64,000 bases of DNA from Schizosaccharomyces osmophilus (GCF_027921745.1 NC_079238.1:496001-560000); one strand, 5' to 3'; counted from the first letter of the stretch, positions 39,828 through 51,462 are shown. Made by a program: numbers and translations. Notes: generated by a model from the sequence alone, not told the origin.

Positions 39828-40067
39828 ATGTCGCTCGTGGGTAACAATATGACTGTTACTTCAGGTGGTAAGTGGAATTATTGAAGTTTGTAAGTGATTT
39901 ATTGTTTCGATATCGTCCAATTTCTTTTACGTATTCATTAGCTTATGTTTTTTATGTGTTTGAAAGGAGCCGCTTTTAGTGTGAATGTCAGAGGCTCTGG
40001 GAAGAAGAGTACTGAGTACTGTAAACAAACAGCTGAATGCACACATTTTCGGTTGAAAAGTTCGTGA
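39828..40067 (+). CDS. Candidate small spliced gene, unknown (model uncertain)
   Basis: ATG 39828 follows a good TATA box and opens a short frame that meets a consensus GTAAGT donor at 39868. If spliced to the AG at 39965-39966, the product is 46 residues: MSLVGNNMTVTSG joined to a basic tail with FSVNVRGSGKKSTEYC and two cysteines, ending at the TGA 40065-40067. AATAAA-like signals follow at about 40093-40105. Weak points: the acceptor is AAG and no CTRAY branch site is visible. Splicing to the CAG at about 39991 gives another short tail, and without splicing only 18 residues are encoded. I do not recognise the product; it could also be a non-coding transcript. Confidence 0.3.
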
Positions 40068-40482
40068 ACTAGTTTTCTTTTCTTATCTTTTAAATAAATA
40101 AATAAGTAGATGTCTGATGGGTTGGTGGACTTTTTCTGGTAATACCATTTGCTTTACTACTTAATTGTAATAACGGAAGTTTCTCCAAAAAAAGCCACCT
40201 AGCAACAAAATCCAAAAGAGATGAAGAAAAGAAGAATAAAAAGAGTTCAATGAAATTTATTTGCCTTATTTCTCCATCTCTTTTGATTTTGACATTTGTT
40301 TACTATGTTAATTATTACTAAATTAATGTTTACATATGACTTAACAAACCACAACGCTATACGGTAAGTTATAAATGTGAACTATGCAAGGCCTCGCTAT
40401 TTACATACTCCTTGACTAGCAGAAGGCGAAATCTCAGCAAACACCTAGAAAAGTAGGGAATTGAACGACATAAAGGTTATTC
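40068..40482. promoter_or_regulatory. sap49 upstream region
   Basis: AT-rich spacer with AAATAAATAAATAAG near its left end (possible 3' end of the upstream transcript). No distinct promoter motif is recognised. Confidence 0.4.
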
Positions 40483-41522
40483 ATGGCTGCTCGAGAGGAA
40501 AAGAATCAAGAAGCAACTGTATACTTGGGAAATTTAGATGAGCGCGTGACCGATTCAATTCTATTTGAGCTGTGTTTGCAAGCTGGTCCTGTTGGTACGT
40601 GAAATGAATTGATTTATAAACTTCATAATTTGTTTACTAACCGTCAGGGAATATTCATATCCCAAGAGATCGCGTCCGAAACAGCCATAATGGGTTTGGT
40701 TTCTGTGAGTTCGTAAACGAACAAGATGCTGAATATGCGTGCCAAATTTTCAATCAAATCAAGATATATGGAAAGCCACTGCGGGTGAATAAATCGAGTC
40801 AAGATAGAAATACAGGAAGCTTGGTAGGTGCCAACCTCTTTATTGGTAATTTGGATCCTCTGGTCGATGAGCGCGTTTTATATGATACCTTTTCTGCTTT
40901 GGGTCAATTAATCAAAACACCACAAGTTGTTCGTGATGATAGTGGTCGCTCAAAAGGTTTTGGATTTGTGAACTTTGATAGTTTTGAGACCGCGGATGCC
41001 GCCATTGAAGCAATGAACAACCAATTTTTAATGAACAAACCCATCACCGTTTCTTATGCATATAAACGAGAAGGAAAAGGTGAACGACATGGTGACCTGG
41101 CTGAAAGAAAGTTGGCTGCTGCCGCCAAGAAAAACAAAGTTGCAATTACTCCACAATCTACACTTCCCCCTGGGTTCACTCCTGCTGATCCTTCTTCCAC
41201 TGCTGCTTCCTCTGGTTCAGCTACTCCCAACGTCGCACCCACTGCCATTCCTCCTATTCCCGTTATGGGAGCTAATGCAACTGCACCTAGCGTTCCCCTT
41301 CCTGGCGCAATGCCATTCGCAAGTCCACAGGTATTCCCCCCAATGCCAAACATGGCGCCCATGATGAACATGCCCTTTAACCCTATCGGTTCTGCTATGA
41401 TACCTCCTCCTCCTCCTCCTGGAATGATGATGAATGCCCCACCATCTACCGTTTCTGTTCCTGGTATGCCACCGATGCCTGCTTATCAAGTACCATCCCA
41501 ATCAAATCAACAAAATCGGTGA
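40483..41522 (+). CDS. sap49: U2 snRNP SF3b subunit Sap49 (SF3B4), two exons
   Basis: Exon 1 40483-40594, intron 40595-40647 (53 bases; GTACGT donor, CTAAC branch 40637-40641, CAG acceptor), exon 2 40648-41522; 328 residues. Two RRM domains: RRM1 about 12-90 with VYLGNL (RNP2) and GFGFCEF (RNP1), RRM2 about 100-180 with LFIGNL and SKGFGFVNF. The C-terminal third is Pro/Met/Ala-rich with a poly-Pro run. SF3B4 tethers U2 snRNP near the branch site and contacts SF3b145. Nuclear. It opens the block that follows S. pombe SPAC31G5 order. The intron lies inside the RRM1 helix region, phase 1. Confidence 0.96.
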
Positions 41523-41898
41523 TTGTGCTGTACTGGTTCACGGAAACGTTTAAAAGAGCCCTTGTATGTATACTAGAAATCTTCGTTGACTATCGTACCG
41601 ATATGATTTTGATAACAAAATATTTAATAGATTTGCAATTAGAGCTACCTACCCAAAAATTAGACGATCAATCCATTCATCTCGTAACGCATTTTGAATT
41701 GCTTTCCAAGTATTCTATATAGTAATACAATCACGAATTATTACTATACCACATAATACCTGCCTCGTTATGCGACTCGATGTTTTCGTCTGTATGTGCT
41801 TCAAGCCTCTCTCTCTACACCAACCAACACCACCCACAAAGAATTGAAGGGATTATTCCATTCTACTTAGGCTTTATCCCTTCTCTAAGTACTTGAAA
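41523..41898. other. Tandem intergenic, sap49 3' / rot1 promoter
   Basis: 376 bases with CT-rich runs (CTCTCTCTACACC near 41809-41822) close to rot1. No gene is seen. Confidence 0.4.
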
Positions 41899-42658
41899 AT
41901 GATTTTTCCTCTTTCCATTTTCTTTTGCAGCTTTCTTTGGATCGCCAAGTTGACATATGCAGACGTTTCGGATCCAGATATTGTCGGCTCTTGGAGTTCC
42001 AAATCACAAACAGTAATGACTGGTCCTGTATGTATTGATTTTATCATCATATTTCGTACGAGAATGCTAACACTTGAAATTCTAGGACTTCTTCGATCCA
42101 ATGAACGAGGACTTTTTCGAACCTGACCTTCCTGGTATTAGTTACAGCTTTACGGATGATGGTCACTTTGAAGAAGCATTATACATTATCAAACCAAATG
42201 CTACTTTTCCTCACTGCCCAAAGGCATTTTTGCAATGGCAGCATGGTTCTTACACCATTAATGACTCAAAGTCTATAATCCTTTCACCCATTAGAGGTGA
42301 CGGACGTCAGCTTCAAAGTGACCCTTGCAACTTTAAAAATTATTCATCTTACACTCGTTACACCCAAGATGAAGTCATGAAGGAATACTCTGTAAGCATC
42401 GATAAGTATCACGGTCGCTATAAGCTTGAACTTTTTGAATGGGATGGTACACCCAAGCAACCTATGTATCTTGTGTATCGTCCCCCCAAGATGCTTCCCT
42501 TTTCGTTTTCCGGTGTTACCGATACTAGCCAACTCCAGCAAAAGCGTTGGCTATCAAGGTTAGCCGCAACCCTTGCCGAGAAGCATACTACCACAATCTG
42601 GTGGTTAGGTTTAACTTTTATTGCTATTGGTAGTATTGGCTATATAATCGTATCCTAA
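41899..42658 (+). CDS. rot1: ER chaperone Rot1, two exons
   Basis: Exon 1 41899-42027, intron 42028-42085 (58 bases; GTATGT donor, CTAAC branch, TAG acceptor), exon 2 42086-42658; 233 residues. The spliced join gives the family core …GSWSSKSQTVMTGPDFFDP, and further blocks LPGISYSFTDDGHFEEALY, WQHGSYTI and DGRQLQSDPC match Rot1. N-terminal signal peptide (about 1-21), luminal body with N-glycan sequons, C-terminal membrane anchor (about 213-231). Rot1 is an essential yeast ER protein helping folding and beta-1,6-glucan synthesis. The family is short of paralogues, so the call is firm. Confidence 0.94.
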
Positions 42659-43339
42659 TGAAGCCAATCTTATTCATTCTTTGGTAATTCCGTTATAAAA
42701 ATATCTTTCTTCTTTTAACGTATATAACAACACTCATTTATCGAATTTTTTTTCGAATATGCTCTTCGAGGTTATTTGCACAGAAAACGTGCGTTTTTGA
42801 GGAGTAGCGCAAAGCCGGAATGTTTTATTCATTCATTCTTTTTATTTTTTACTTTACTTATCTATGGTCTTGGGTTAACATATAAGAGCTCCCCCCATGT
42901 TATAGCCATGCATTGTGCATTACTCCTTTTGAGTCTTTCGTTCCTTTCTTTCTTTTACTTTTTTTTTTTTCTTCTCTTTATGTGCAACCTAACCTTTTTG
43001 CGTTCCTTCTATTCACTCTTGATTTTCCTATGCCTTGACAGGAAGAAGACAGTGTCGAATATTGTTGCTTTATAAAGATCATTCCTATAGTAACAAATTT
43101 TTTTTGCGAAAAGCATTACAATTTATGTGTACAAAGTAATAACAATGTAGTAAGCATAAACTAAGATTTCCTACAAAGCTGAGAATTGAGAACACTAATA
43201 TTTTATTACTTCCATGAAGGAAATGTATTTTCGTAACGAGGTTTTTTGACCGCAACCCTACCCTAATACAAAACAGTCACATGTAAAAGTTTTGGTGTTA
43301 ATTCTCTTCAACGGTGAATTTTATCTTCAGCAACACAGG
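42659..43339. other. Intergenic with the rps11 promoter
   Basis: T-rich spacer; the T/C-rich part (42830-43020) gives a hydrophobic 99-codon frame by composition only. The right end carries the HomolE/HomolD boxes. Confidence 0.5.
43255..43283 (+). promoter_or_regulatory. HomolE (ACCCTACCCT) and HomolD-like (CAGTCACATG) boxes
   Basis: ACCCTACCCT at 43255-43264 is a perfect HomolE; CAGTCACATG at 43274-43283 matches HomolD (CAGTCACATC) at nine of ten. This pair, HomolE just upstream of HomolD, replaces TATA in fission yeast ribosomal protein promoters. HomolD lies 57-66 bases before the rps11 ATG, which supports that start. Confidence 0.88.
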
Positions 43340-43798
43340 ATGGCCACTGAACTTGTCGTGCAAAGCGAGCGTGCTTATCAAAAGCAGCCTCACATTTTCC
43401 AAAATGCCAAGAAGGGTGCCGGTCGCCGTTGGTACAAGGATGTCGGTTTGGGTTTCAAGACCCCTACTGAGGCTATCTATGGTCAATACATTGACAAGAA
43501 GTGCCCCTTCGTTGGTGAAGTTTCCATCCGTGGCCGTATCTTGACTGGTACCGTCGTTTCCACCAAGATGCACCGTACCATCATCATTCGTCGTGAATAC
43601 TTGCACTTCATCCCCAAGTACAACCGTTACGAGAAGCGTCACAAGAACGTTGCTGCCCACGTCTCTCCTGCCTTCCGTATCAACGAGGGTGATGTCGTTA
43701 CTGTTGGTCAATGCCGTCCCTTGAGTAAGACCGTTCGCTTCAACGTCCTCCGTGTTGTCAAACACACTGAAGGATCCAAGCAATTCGGCAAGTTTTAA
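43340..43798 (+). CDS. rps1101: 40S ribosomal protein S11 (uS17)
   Basis: 152 residues, nearly identical to what I recall of fission yeast Rps11, starting [20 protein letters not shown]. The uS17 core includes [20 protein letters not shown] and the C-terminal [20 protein letters not shown]. It binds 18S rRNA in the small subunit. The frame is open 16 codons further upstream to 43292, but HomolD spacing and conservation favour ATG 43340. No intron in the coding region. Codon use is strongly biased (CGT, GGT, TTC, AAG), as for highly expressed genes. S. pombe has two copies; the neighbours match rps1101. Confidence 0.97.
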   Translation: MATELVVQSERAYQKQPHIFQNAKKGAGRRWYKDVGLGFKTPTEAIYGQYIDKKCPFVGEVSIRGRILTGTVVSTKMHRTIIIRREYLHFIPKYNRYEKRHKNVAAHVSPAFRINEGDVVTVGQCRPLSKTVRFNVLRVVKHTEGSKQFGKF

Positions 43799-45308
<1,510 letters not shown>

Positions 45309-45642
45309 GTTCATGTTAGTTTGGAACTTTTGACATTGGACCTCCTTCTTTCATTCAAGTTTAATTCAAACCACTATTTTTTGGTCAATGAAATAATCGT
45401 TTAATTTTTTGGTAATTATTCTTCCTCAAAGTAAGACTTTTAGCTATTTTACATTTCATAATCACCTGTTTCCACTTGCTGTCTCATTTTGATTAAAAAC
45501 AAAAAAACAAAAACATTTTCTGCAAAATTATAAGTATCGTATGCCAAGACACAATTTTATTTTAAAACATTTCAAAGAACCTGAAATAGGCAATCAAATC
45601 ACTCAACAACACATAACGTAAATCAAATCGTGAGTAACCCGA
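45309..45642. terminator. Convergent 3' region, lys12 / ribulose-phosphate epimerase
   Basis: AT-rich, with T-runs for the rightward gene and A-runs near 45500-45515. No gene is seen. Confidence 0.5.
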
Positions 45643-46426
45643 CTATTTTTTCGCCCAAGGCTTGATTTCTTGAGCCTTCAAAACAGAGTTGCGAAGCTCA
45701 GAAATCACTTGAGTAGGGTTCTCTGCTTTGAATACAGCAGTACCGGCAACAATGACATTTGCACCTGCATCTGAGGCAGCGTCCACAGTTTTAGGAGAAA
45801 GTCCACCATCTACTTCGATGTCTAAATTAGGGTGACGCGTACGCAAATACTTCACCTTGGGCAAACATTCACTACGGAAGCTTTGACCACCCTTACCAGG
45901 CTCCACAGTCATAATCAAAGCCATGTCAAGATGCTGCACCAAAGGATCAAGTACTTCAACGGGGGTGTCGGGCTTTACGGCACAACTTACGAGCATACCT
46001 CTTTCGTGGGCCCGGTTAATAATTTCCATATGCTTTTCAGTAGCTTCATAGTGAAAGCAAAACATGTTGGCACCAGCATCCGCGAATTCATCTACCCATT
46101 TTTCGGGGTTCATAACCATAAGATGGCAATCAAAGAAAGCCTTCTCCTGGGTGAAATGGCTACGCATTGCTTTGACGACGATGGGTCCAATCGTGAGAGA
46201 AGGAACAAACTGAGAGTCCATGATATCAACGTGAAGCCAGTCGCTACCGTAATGCAACATGCGACCGACTTCATGTTCAAGGTTGGCAAAGTCACCTAAT
46301 CATTGTTAGCAAGACCTTCTCATCTGACTATGCGGCAGGTAGGAAAAAACGACGGATTCGACAGGATATTATGTTTCTAATAAACTTACCGGACAACAAG
46401 GAAGGTGCAATTTTTGCTTCTGTCAT
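45643..46426 (-). CDS. rpe1: Ribulose-5-phosphate 3-epimerase, two exons
   Basis: Exon 1 46390-46426 (37 bases), intron 46296-46389 (94 bases; GTAAGT donor, CTAAC branch, TAG acceptor on the minus strand), exon 2 45643-46295; 229 residues. Splicing joins MTEAKIAPSLLSG to DFANLEHEVGRM, the conserved N-terminus of the epimerase barrel. Later motifs: LHVDIMDSQFVPSLTIGP with catalytic/metal Asp, DCHLMV, MTVEPGKGGQSF and DIEVDGGLS. It interconverts ribulose-5-phosphate and xylulose-5-phosphate in the pentose phosphate pathway, cytosolic. The intron follows the twelfth codon, a typical 5'-biased position. Confidence 0.95.
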
Positions 46427-47088
46427 TTTGTCGTATCAAAATTGATATATTGGGACTTGGTGGATTTGGGATGAGTTGGGTATTTCGTAATACGAATCCA
46501 TATATAAGAGAATCAAAGCGATGCGCAAAGATCCATCAAAGATTATGTACCTTTAATTTAGTTAATAAAAAAGAACATAAAGAAGGTAATCCTTCATCAT
46601 AAATGGATGTTAATAACATCGCTGCGTTTCTGTTCAAACGTCAAATCTATCCTCCATGGTTGCACCCGGAAAAGGACTTGCGTAGAAAAATAAGCACTAA
46701 ACGAAAAGGAAAAAGAGTGTCTTAAAGGCGATACAAGTGAAATGAGTAGAATTGGCCGAAACCAGAATAAGTTCAAGTACCAGGAGTATCAACTAAAGAA
46801 TGAAACAAGAGAGTTAACTGGAAAGAACGGCTTTACCATAAGCTATCAGTAGTCATCAGGACATCTTTACCTGAGACTCTAGTCAATTCGAGTTTTCCAA
46901 AGTTCAAAGATGAGTTAGAAGCGATCATACCAATCCATATAGTAAATTTGTAAATTAGTACATAGAAACCCGTTCGTGCGTCAAAAATTGCTTTGATTAT
47001 TTTTATAAGAAATTTTCTAGATTTTCACGATGCCTTTGCATAGGAAGGAACTATGCCTTCCTTTTACGCCATAGTTTTGTGATTCAAA
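46427..47088. promoter_or_regulatory. Divergent promoter, epimerase (left) / unknown gene (right)
   Basis: 662 bases with TATATAAG at about 46500-46507 near the left gene. No gene or repeat is recognised. Confidence 0.4.
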
Positions 47089-47880
47089 ATGAAGGGTCAG
47101 AAATCTTCGTTTTCTGTAGATCCTTTGGTGCATATGGTATGCTCTCCATTACGACAGGACTTGTCGACACATCATTTACTTCCCAGAGGTAAGCAAAGCA
47201 GTCTTTGAAGACACTTTTATAGCCTTCTTCTCAGTTCACTTTCCTTGTAACTTTTCATGGGCTAACCATCTCATTTAGAATTAATGGGAAAATTTCCTGC
47301 CATGCGCAATCGTGTAAATCTTCGACTGCTTCCTCTTGCTGATGAACAGCATCCTCTTTTCAGTCGTCATGTGTCGATCTACTGCAAGCTTTCAAAATCA
47401 CATTTACAACCTTCTTCCAAAAAGATTTTTAAAAGATGGAATATGGAATTAAAACAGGCCGGAAATCCTTCGACCTTGCACTTTCTTCAATCCCAGCTGG
47501 AGTCTTCTCTCAGCCGTCTCATACCATCGCAAGAAGAACAGGAGAGCCAAGGATGGATTCATCAACCAGACTTTGATGGTTGTCATTTACATGTCCTAAA
47601 CACAAAGAGTGTTCCTACTGGACTTTGGATTCAATGGAAGTTTGACGATTTAACCTCTGAGCAAGAGCATACGAAAAAGCAACTGCAAAGCCAATATCCT
47701 CAAAAACCGTACTTACCAATCTACAAGACAATTTTACTAAACACTTATGAAAAAAAATTGGCACGTTTCTTTCCAGAACATACAACTTATACATTTCTTC
47801 CTATTTGTCCATCGACTACAAAACTCGGCATAATATTATGGAGATTATTGTTTTTACATGAAGAATGGAAATTTACTTGA
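47089..47880 (+). CDS. Unknown conserved-looking protein, two exons
   Basis: Exon 1 47089-47188, intron 47189-47278 (90 bases; GTAAGC donor, CTAAC branch near 47262, TAG acceptor), exon 2 47279-47880; 233 residues. The join gives …STHHLLPRELMGKFPAMRNRVNL, which reads like continuous protein. The product is basic, without signal peptide or clear membrane segment, with a Gln-rich middle (about 95-115) and a C-terminus ending HEEWKFT. I do not recognise a family. It sits between the epimerase and dni2, where S. pombe has an uncharacterised gene (SPAC31G5.06 as recalled). Its 3' end lies 38 bases before a cluster of TR-boxes. Confidence 0.8.
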
Positions 47881-48255
47881 ACGTTCTATGCGTCCATGCC
47901 TGTAGCAGCGTTCCAAGCTTCTTTGTTCCCGATTTCTTTGTTTTGTGAAACAAAGAAATAACACGAAATAAGAGTTGATGTCACAAGGTTTTATTTTATT
48001 TTCTTTGTTACATTGCTGCTTTATTTTTTTCTTTCTTTCTGATGGATGCCTTATGTACGGAAACCTCTTCCTTTTTGTGCACCATTGAGTATTGCAATTG
48101 AAGTGTTTGGTGTAGATTAAACGCACAAACCTTGTGATTCAATAGGTTCTTTCTTTTCTTTTCGCTTATTCTATATCTGTTCTTGACCGTTGACTCAGAC
48201 AGCGTATTTCACTTTTTTATCTATTTACAGCAGGTTGCAGTTTTCCCCCATCATC
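47881..48255. other. Tandem intergenic with the dni2 promoter
   Basis: Contains the TR-box cluster (listed separately), another near-match TTCTTTGTTA at 48001-48010, and a T-rich run. The last 200 bases lack ATG on the sense strand, compatible with a leader. Confidence 0.5.
47919..47957. promoter_or_regulatory. Three perfect TR-boxes (Ste11 sites), two in inverted orientation
   Basis: TTCTTTGTTC at 47919-47928, TTCTTTGTTT at 47934-47943 and the reverse AAACAAAGAA at 47948-47957 all match TTCTTTGTTY exactly. The last two form an inverted repeat with 12-base arms (47932-47943 and 47948-47959) and a 4-base spacer. They lie about 300-340 bases before the dni2 start. Confidence 0.75.
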
Positions 48256-48960
48256 ATGTTCTTCATCAAGTACATCCTTCAAGCCGCTTGTGGCTTTTGT
48301 CTTTTGGGCGCCTGGATAATATTGGCTTTGGTCATGACCGGCTGCAAGTCCGAGACGAGCTCCCATCTATCCTTGTTCAATTTGTCAAGTCGTTCTGCCC
48401 AAGTTAATGTTGGATTCTTTTCCATGTGTTTGGTCGGCGGAAATAATTCTGTCAGTTGTGACAAATTTACAAATGTCAGAAGCATCCCTTCTTTCTCAAT
48501 GGCTGATTTGCGATCCAAGTTTCTTCTCCCGCAAGTCCATCCATGGATGGTTGTGTTTTCGTTTTCTGTTTGTGGTGTCTGCTTTCTTTTGGCAGCTATC
48601 GCTGCGATCCCTTTTATGGACCGACTCCCTTATTTGCGACTTATTCGACTTTATTTGTCGGTGTTTACTTTTCTAAGTATTCTGGTCACGTCTCTATTTG
48701 TGCATGTATCTGTCACTTCCTTTGTCATGGCGATTGAAGATGCCGATGTTTACCTTCATGCTGCCGTAGGAAAGAAACTTGTCATTTTGATGTGGGTATC
48801 CATGGGTCTTCTTGCTCTGGCAACTCTTATTGATACCATTTTCTACGTTATATCAACGAAAACAGAGAATATCCGCCAAGCCCTATTTGAGAAAACGTTC
48901 AATTTATCACGGTCAAGTACGGCTGTATCTTCTAATACTTCGTCTAGCATTAAAAAGTAA
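48256..48960 (+). CDS. dni2: Dni1/Dni2-type claudin-like membrane protein (cell fusion)
   Basis: 234 residues with four predicted membrane helices (about 4-27, 97-120, 130-152, 172-199), a first extracellular loop with Cys residues and N-x-S/T sites, and a Ser-rich cytoplasmic tail: the SUR7/PalI-like tetraspan layout of fission yeast Dni proteins, which act at the cell-fusion site during mating. The frame is open 22 codons upstream to 48190, but ATG 48256 begins directly at the first helix. The family call rests on topology plus position (S. pombe SPAC31G5.07 dni2 between the same neighbours). The TR-box cluster upstream fits nitrogen-starvation/Ste11 induction. Confidence 0.87.
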   Translation: MFFIKYILQAACGFCLLGAWIILALVMTGCKSETSSHLSLFNLSSRSAQVNVGFFSMCLVGGNNSVSCDKFTNVRSIPSFSMADLRSKFLLPQVHPWMVVFSFSVCGVCFLLAAIAAIPFMDRLPYLRLIRLYLSVFTFLSILVTSLFVHVSVTSFVMAIEDADVYLHAAVGKKLVILMWVSMGLLALATLIDTIFYVISTKTENIRQALFEKTFNLSRSSTAVSSNTSSSIKK

Positions 48961-49573
48961 GCGGCTTCATACCATTATTTTACGGCACTCTTTCTCTCTT
49001 TTCTTTCTTTTTGCTTCCTTCAATCTTTGGAATCTTGGATCTAATGTCTGGCCTTTTGTTTATTAAATTATCTCACGATAATATGTGTTTTGTGTCTTTT
49101 TACAGCTTTTACCATGCGATGACTTTTCAGCAGTTAATAGTTCGTTTTCTTATAGAGGATATACGTTTCATTTCTTTTAATTTTATGCATTCTTTTCATT
49201 TCTATTTCGTTTATATTTACTTTTATGCGATTTGTATATATTGATTTACTAAATGGCTTCAAAGTAAACAAGAGATGCTTAAACCACATATATACCTCAT
49301 CTTTTTGCTCTTATACTACACATAACATTGAGTTTATTGTAACTTGCATAATTTCTTATTTATTTTATTGTAGTCATCTAATTTTTACTATACCTTAAAT
49401 CAATTGTCATTAAAAATCATTTTCAATAGTGATACGGAAAGAGGTTTCCCAAAGGTTCCTTTCTTTCCCATCTTAAACCGTCTCGGTGCACGAATTCCTC
49501 ATTTGCGGTTTCTTCCATATCCATCGTTGTTTATAATTAGAAAGCCACTTGTTCGTTTACTAGAAAACAAAGT
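48961..49573. other. Tandem intergenic, dni2 3' / ups1 promoter
   Basis: T-rich, 613 bases; short frames here are Phe/Tyr-rich composition artefacts. No gene is seen. Confidence 0.45.
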
Positions 49574-50326
49574 ATGAAGTCGATATTGTTGCTAAAGACT
49601 GAGTCCAAACCGGTCGATCCGTATATTGATGCATTTCGACAGTACCAACGAAATGCATTTTTTTTGGCAGTTTTACAGCATCAACCCATAAACGAAAACA
49701 TTTTACAAATCAAGCTTTCTCAGTTGTTGTCCAATTATTGCGGATTGATTGTGACCAGTCAGCGAGTTAGTGAAACCCTTAGTGCTGCGTTGAAACAGTT
49801 GGATAAATCCACTCAAAAAACCATTTTGAACTCGATTCCGGTCTTTACGGTGGGTCCGGCAACAGATGACAGTATTCGAAGACTAGGATTCCAACAAACG
49901 TTTGGCAGGGATTGCGGGCGCGGTGAAACCTTGGCTGATCTCATCCAAGGTTGGTACCAAAAGACTCGTCCATCAAAGCCTTTGCTCTTTTTATTAGGTG
50001 AAAAGCATCGCGATATTATTCCTAAAAAATTAGGGCGAGACCGCATTGAAGAGTTGGTAGTTTATGTAACTCAAGAGTTCGAGCAAAGTCAAAGCCAGGT
50101 TTCAGCTATCATTAAAAAACACCCAGAAATCGACTGGATCGTTGTCTTTAGCCCTACACAACTTTGCTCAAAATTAGCTTCTTTTTCAAGGAAATTAGCA
50201 ACCATAGGCCCTACTACAGGAAATCATCTTCAAAAGCTTGGCATCGAGCCAAACCTTGTTTCTTCGGCTCCTAATCCAGTCAGTTTAGCGTCAGGAATAT
50301 ATGAATATGATCAAAAACATGAATGA
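49574..50326 (+). CDS. ups1: Uroporphyrinogen-III synthase
   Basis: 250 residues of the HemD family: two alpha/beta domains and weak sequence conservation. Typical spots are GLIVTSQRVSETL (about 57-69), FTVGPATDDSIRRLG, LFLLGEKHRDIIPKKL, DWIVVFSPTQL and ATIGPTTGNHLQKLG. It cyclises hydroxymethylbilane to uroporphyrinogen III in haem synthesis, cytosolic. The window therefore holds two haem-pathway genes, this one and the ALAS-like gene. Its stop lies only 17 bases from the stop of the converging spk1. Matches SPAC31G5.08 by position. Confidence 0.92.
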   Translation: MKSILLLKTESKPVDPYIDAFRQYQRNAFFLAVLQHQPINENILQIKLSQLLSNYCGLIVTSQRVSETLSAALKQLDKSTQKTILNSIPVFTVGPATDDSIRRLGFQQTFGRDCGRGETLADLIQGWYQKTRPSKPLLFLLGEKHRDIIPKKLGRDRIEELVVYVTQEFEQSQSQVSAIIKKHPEIDWIVVFSPTQLCSKLASFSRKLATIGPTTGNHLQKLGIEPNLVSSAPNPVSLASGIYEYDQKHE

Positions 50327-50343
50327 ATGAAATCATTGTTTTC

Positions 50344-51462
50344 TTAACGGAAATTGACTTCACGGTAAATTAGAGCCTTCAAAACGGGGATTTCCAATTC
50401 CTCCTTTTTACAATAGAGATCCACAAGGTTTGGCGGCATAGGAGGTGCGGTGGGTTCATCATCTGGATCATGATAAGCAGCGACATAAGGATGCTCTAGG
50501 GCCTCTTCAGCGGTAATGCGCTTATCGGGATTAAAAGTGAGCATACGCTCGACTAAGTCAATAGCTTCTGGAGAAGCATGGGGGAACATGTTTTTGAACG
50601 GCACTTTCGAGGTGAAGGGCAGACTTCGAATGTATTTACGAGCACGTGCAGAGCGAATTCTGTTAAAATCATCCATCGTCGGTGTTCCCAGAACGTTCAA
50701 GATTAAGGTAATTTGACTATGGTAGTCTTTTCCGGGGAAAAGAGGACGAGCGCCTAGCATTTCGGCTAAAATGCAGCCGGTGCTCCAAATATCAATGGCC
50801 TTGCTGTAGTCGCAGAAACTAAGCATGATCTCCGGAGCACGGTACCAACGAGTAGCCACATACTCTGTCATGAAGCCAGGACTTCCATCTTGCACTGTGG
50901 TGGTGGAACGGGCGAGGCCAAAATCTGCAACCTTTAGATCACAATTAGCATTTAAAAGAAGATTTGATGGCTTCAAATCACGATGCACGACGCCGGCGCT
51001 GTGCATGGCCTTCAAAGCACGAAGGATTTGGTATGTGAAATATTGGCAATGATCATCACTTAGGGGTTGGGAGCGAATAACACGGTACAAGTCAGTTTCC
51101 ATAAGCTCTTGCACAATGTACACGTCTTCCAGCTCTTGATAGCTTGGAGGTGGGAGTATATCCAAGATAGCAATAATGTTTTCGTGATGGAAATGGCGCA
51201 ACAAGCGAATTTCGCGTAGTGTACGTAAAGTAAAGACAGGATGGTTAAAAGGGTGAATCTTTTTCACTGCAACCTTGATGCCGGTCGGCTTATGGACAGC
51301 GGAACAGACGACACCATAAGCACCTTGTCCAATAAGGCTTGTCATTTGATAATCTCTGGGCAACTCAAAGTTGAGATTATTAATATGCGGGCTTCGACGA
51401 GCATTGTTTGTCGAGCGATGGGTTTTCTCAAGGATAGCATTAGCGGAAGTAGCACTGGCCAT
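50344..51462 (-). CDS. spk1: MAP kinase Spk1 (pheromone response)
   Basis: 372 residues, as in S. pombe Spk1. Gly loop IGQGAYGVV (44-52), VAIK-type lysine Lys67 in VAVKK, catalytic loop HRDLKPSN (160-167), DFG at 180-182 and activation lip TEY (Thr199-Glu200-Tyr201). The C-terminal lobe ends with the ERK-type extension. It is the MAPK of the Byr2-Byr1-Spk1 cascade needed for mating and sporulation and is itself induced through Ste11. Two perfect TR-boxes in inverted orientation lie about 515-540 bases upstream. The first in-frame ATG fits the S. pombe N-terminus MASATS. Confidence 0.98.
   Translation of the reverse strand: MASATSANAILEKTHRSTNNARRSPHINNLNFELPRDYQMTSLIGQGAYGVVCSAVHKPTGIKVAVKKIHPFNHPVFTLRTLREIRLLRHFHHENIIAILDILPPPSYQELEDVYIVQELMETDLYRVIRSQPLSDDHCQYFTYQILRALKAMHSAGVVHRDLKPSNLLLNANCDLKVADFGLARSTTTVQDGSPGFMTEYVATRWYRAPEIMLSFCDYSKAIDIWSTGCILAEMLGARPLFPGKDYHSQITLILNVLGTPTMDDFNRIRSARARKYIRSLPFTSKVPFKNMFPHASPEAIDLVERMLTFNPDKRITAEEALEHPYVAAYHDPDDEPTAPPMPPNLVDLYCKKEELEIPVLKALIYREVNFR

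Noticed and set aside
42776-43075. 99-codon hydrophobic plus-strand frame
   Set aside because: Its Phe/Leu content comes from a T/C-rich tract; no conserved motif.
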